From the NCBI GenBank assembly GCA_041580155.1, contig JBFGEI010000191.1, forward strand, positions 1 through 6,305: 6,305 nt of DNA, given 5' to 3'. A program made the translations under genes and the position numbers. Positions 4,820 through 6,305 of this stretch are shown one piece after another; position 1 is the first letter of the stretch; the number at the start of each line of letters is the position of its first letter. Origin of the DNA: Limimaricola sp041580155. Lineage in GTDB: Bacteria; Pseudomonadota; Alphaproteobacteria; Rhodobacterales; Rhodobacteraceae. Under the pieces are notes generated by a model. The model worked only from the letters and a program-made list of their open reading frames with translations. It did no database searches and was not told where the DNA came from.

Positions 4820-6305
4820 GTGCCGATCATCCTCCCGTCGCGACTGACCCGGCTTGGCCTGCTGTTCCTGCTCGAGATCATGGTCATCGTCGCGCTGTAC
4901 CAGATCACCGCCTCGGTCGAATGCCGGATGACCGAAACCGAGGCGCTGTGCCGCGGGCTGCGTGGCATGGTCGGTCGCGCGATCTCGATATTCGCGGTGC
5001 TGGCGCTGTTCTTCGCCGCCCGGCCCGATGCCCGGCGCTGGTTCTTCGCCGCCGCCGCGCCGGCCGGCGCCGCCGGATGGGCGCTGCTGCATCTGCTGGG
5101 GCTGGCGCTGATCTTCGCGCCGATCGTGCTGTTCGGCGCCGATCTCGGCGCCCGGCTGGCGCAGGCGCTGACGCTGATGACCGGCGGCGCGCTGGCCGCG
5201 GCGGTCGGCGGCCTGCTCTGGCTGGTGCCGCCGCGCGGCTGGATCGACTGGCTGCGGGTGCAACGTCTGGTGCCGCTGGCGCTAATCGCGGTGGCGGCGC
5301 TGCTGCCCGAGCTGGCGACGGCGCTCGAAGTGCTGTGGCAGTGGGACCGGCTGGCGCGGCTGACCTTCGACATGGTGGCGGCGATCCTGCCGCTGTTCAG
5401 CACCGGCGTCGAAATCGACCCCGACTACTACGTGATCGGGGCGCAGGATTTCTTCGTGCAGGTCGCGGCGCAGTGCTCTGGCGTCGAGGGGCTGGCGCTG
5501 GTCACCGCCTTCCTCGGGATCTACGCGGTGCTGATGCGCGACACGCTGCGGCAGTCGCGGCTGTGGCTGCTGGTCTGGCCGCTGGCGCTGCTGGCCAGCT
5601 GGCTGCTCAACGTGGTGCGGATCGCGGTGCTGGTGCTGATCGGGGTGCACGGCGCGCCCGACCTCGCGGTGAACGGCTTTCACAGCTACGCCGGCTGGAT
5701 GTTCTTCACCCTGCTGGCGCTGGCGATCCTGGCGCTGGCACAGTCCCTGCCCGGGCTGCACCGCGGCGTGGCGCCAGAGCGGCCGCCGCTGTCGCGCGAC
5801 TGGCTGGCGGCGCGGATCCTGCCGTTCATCGTGTTCATGATCGCCGGCATCGTCACCGCCGCCTTCTGGCAATACCCCGAGGCCGGCTACCCGGTGAAGG
5901 CGCTGGCGATGGCGCTGGCGCTGCTGGCATTTCGCGCCGCCTACGCGCGGATCGACTGGCGGCTTGATCCGCTGGCGCTGGCCGGCGGGCTGCTGGTCGG
6001 GATCGGCTGGATCGGCTTCGGATCGGGCGACGCCGCGGCCGGTGACCTTCGGGCGCTGGTCGGGCCGCTTGGCGCCGGCGCGCTGGCACTGTGGATCGGC
6101 GCGCGGCTGCTGGGCACCGTGCTGCTGGTGCCGATGATCGAAGAGCTGTTCTTTCGCGGCTACCTGCTGGCGCGGATCGATCGCGGCGGGTTGGCCGCGC
6201 GGCTGCTGGCGATCACGGTATCCAGCGCCGGCTTCGCACTGCTGCACGGCCGCTGGATCGAAGCCGGGCTGGCCGGGGTGGTGTTCGCGCTGCTGATGCT
6301 GCGGC
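4820..6305 (+). CDS. xrtE: Exosortase E / CPBP protease fusion of the VPEID-CTERM system (partial, C-terminus beyond window)
   Basis: 495 residues are present and the frame is open at the right edge. Exosortases are membrane transpeptidase-like enzymes that cleave short C-terminal tails (motif, helix, basic end) from exported proteins. The exosortase core shows all three catalytic residues: Cys219 in QCSGVEG (218-224), Arg267 in LNVVRIAV (263-270) and His288 in NGFHSYAGW (285-293). A second domain follows from about residue 330. It is a CPBP (CAAX protease/bacteriocin-processing) membrane protease with EELFFRG (441-447, EExxxR) and FALLH (472-476, FxxxH). The third CPBP motif must lie past the edge. 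About fourteen to sixteen hydrophobic segments are visible. Residues 31-50, after the first helix, form a loop with Cys35 and Cys44 that could pair in the periplasm. The fusion matches the family named exosortase E/protease, VPEID-CTERM system. It is transcribed away from the glycan operon, and its substrates are not in the window. Confidence 0.93.
   Translation, partial: MPIILPSRLTRLGLLFLLEIMVIVALYQITASVECRMTETEALCRGLRGMVGRAISIFAVLALFFAARPDARRWFFAAAAPAGAAGWALLHLLGLALIFAPIVLFGADLGARLAQALTLMTGGALAAAVGGLLWLVPPRGWIDWLRVQRLVPLALIAVAALLPELATALEVLWQWDRLARLTFDMVAAILPLFSTGVEIDPDYYVIGAQDFFVQVAAQCSGVEGLALVTAFLGIYAVLMRDTLRQSRLWLLVWPLALLASWLLNVVRIAVLVLIGVHGAPDLAVNGFHSYAGWMFFTLLALAILALAQSLPGLHRGVAPERPPLSRDWLAARILPFIVFMIAGIVTAAFWQYPEAGYPVKALAMALALLAFRAAYARIDWRLDPLALAGGLLVGIGWIGFGSGDAAAGDLRALVGPLGAGALALWIGARLLGTVLLVPMIEELFFRGYLLARIDRGGLAARLLAITVSSAGFALLHGRWIEAGLAGVVFALLMLR

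Noticed and set aside
4633..5403. Minus-strand Ser/Ala-rich frame of 256 codons across the xrtE start
   Set aside because: No ribosome binding site or motif, and it covers the well-supported xrtE start region on the other strand.
5402..5425. GVEID string (residues 196-200) inside xrtE, resembling a VPEID sorting motif
   Set aside because: It lies in the middle of the exosortase itself, between membrane segments, with no basic C-terminal end after it, so it is not a sorting tail.
4468..5967. Plus-strand open frame of 499 codons overlapping the start of xrtE
   Set aside because: It reads through xrtE in another frame and turns into Ala/Arg/Gly-rich sequence. It has no family motif, whereas the xrtE frame shows both sets of catalytic motifs.
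5282..6247. Minus-strand open frame of 321 codons, Gln/Arg/His-rich
   Set aside because: The Gln-rich product is the complement of CTG-rich Leu codons in xrtE, a common artefact opposite membrane proteins.

Overview
This is a GC-rich window (coding parts roughly 70% GC) that looks like an alphaproteobacterial chromosome, most likely Rhodobacterales. The basis is the codon use, the protein types, and above all a fused exosortase/CPBP-protease gene of the exosortase E (VPEID-CTERM) kind, which to my knowledge is found mainly in that order. The species cannot be named from the sequence.

The layout is two divergent transcription units around a long non-coding stretch. On the minus strand, reading right to left, there are three genes in a probable operon. 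The first is a monotopic polyprenyl-phosphate sugar phosphotransferase (3955 to 3272), which starts an exopolysaccharide or glycan. After a 125-base gap comes a multi-pass O-antigen ligase/polymerase-like protein (3146 to 1746). The third is an exported glycoside-hydrolase-like protein (1749 to beyond position 1). Its GTG start overlaps the ligase stop codon, and its C-terminus enters RTX-type calcium-binding repeats just as the window ends. On the plus strand, xrtE begins at a GTG at 4820 and runs off the right edge. It encodes an exosortase core (Cys219, Arg267, His288) joined to a CPBP (CAAX-protease/bacteriocin-processing-like) membrane protease (EExxxR and FxxxH motifs).

The 864 bases between the two units contain no convincing gene. 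They hold a lower-GC stretch and several inverted and direct repeats that could be operators: a perfect 8+8 stem-loop just upstream of the sugar transferase, a perfect 13-base palindrome in mid-region, and a 9-base direct repeat spaced 42 bases apart.

Read together, the window looks like the boundary between a surface-glycan assembly and modification operon and a C-terminal protein sorting system. One unit builds, polymerises or ligates a glycan and exports a carbohydrate-active enzyme. The other processes short-tailed exported proteins at the inner membrane. No VPEID-CTERM substrate is visible here. Exosortases are known from genomic co-occurrence to go with exopolysaccharide genes; a functional link at this particular locus is inference.
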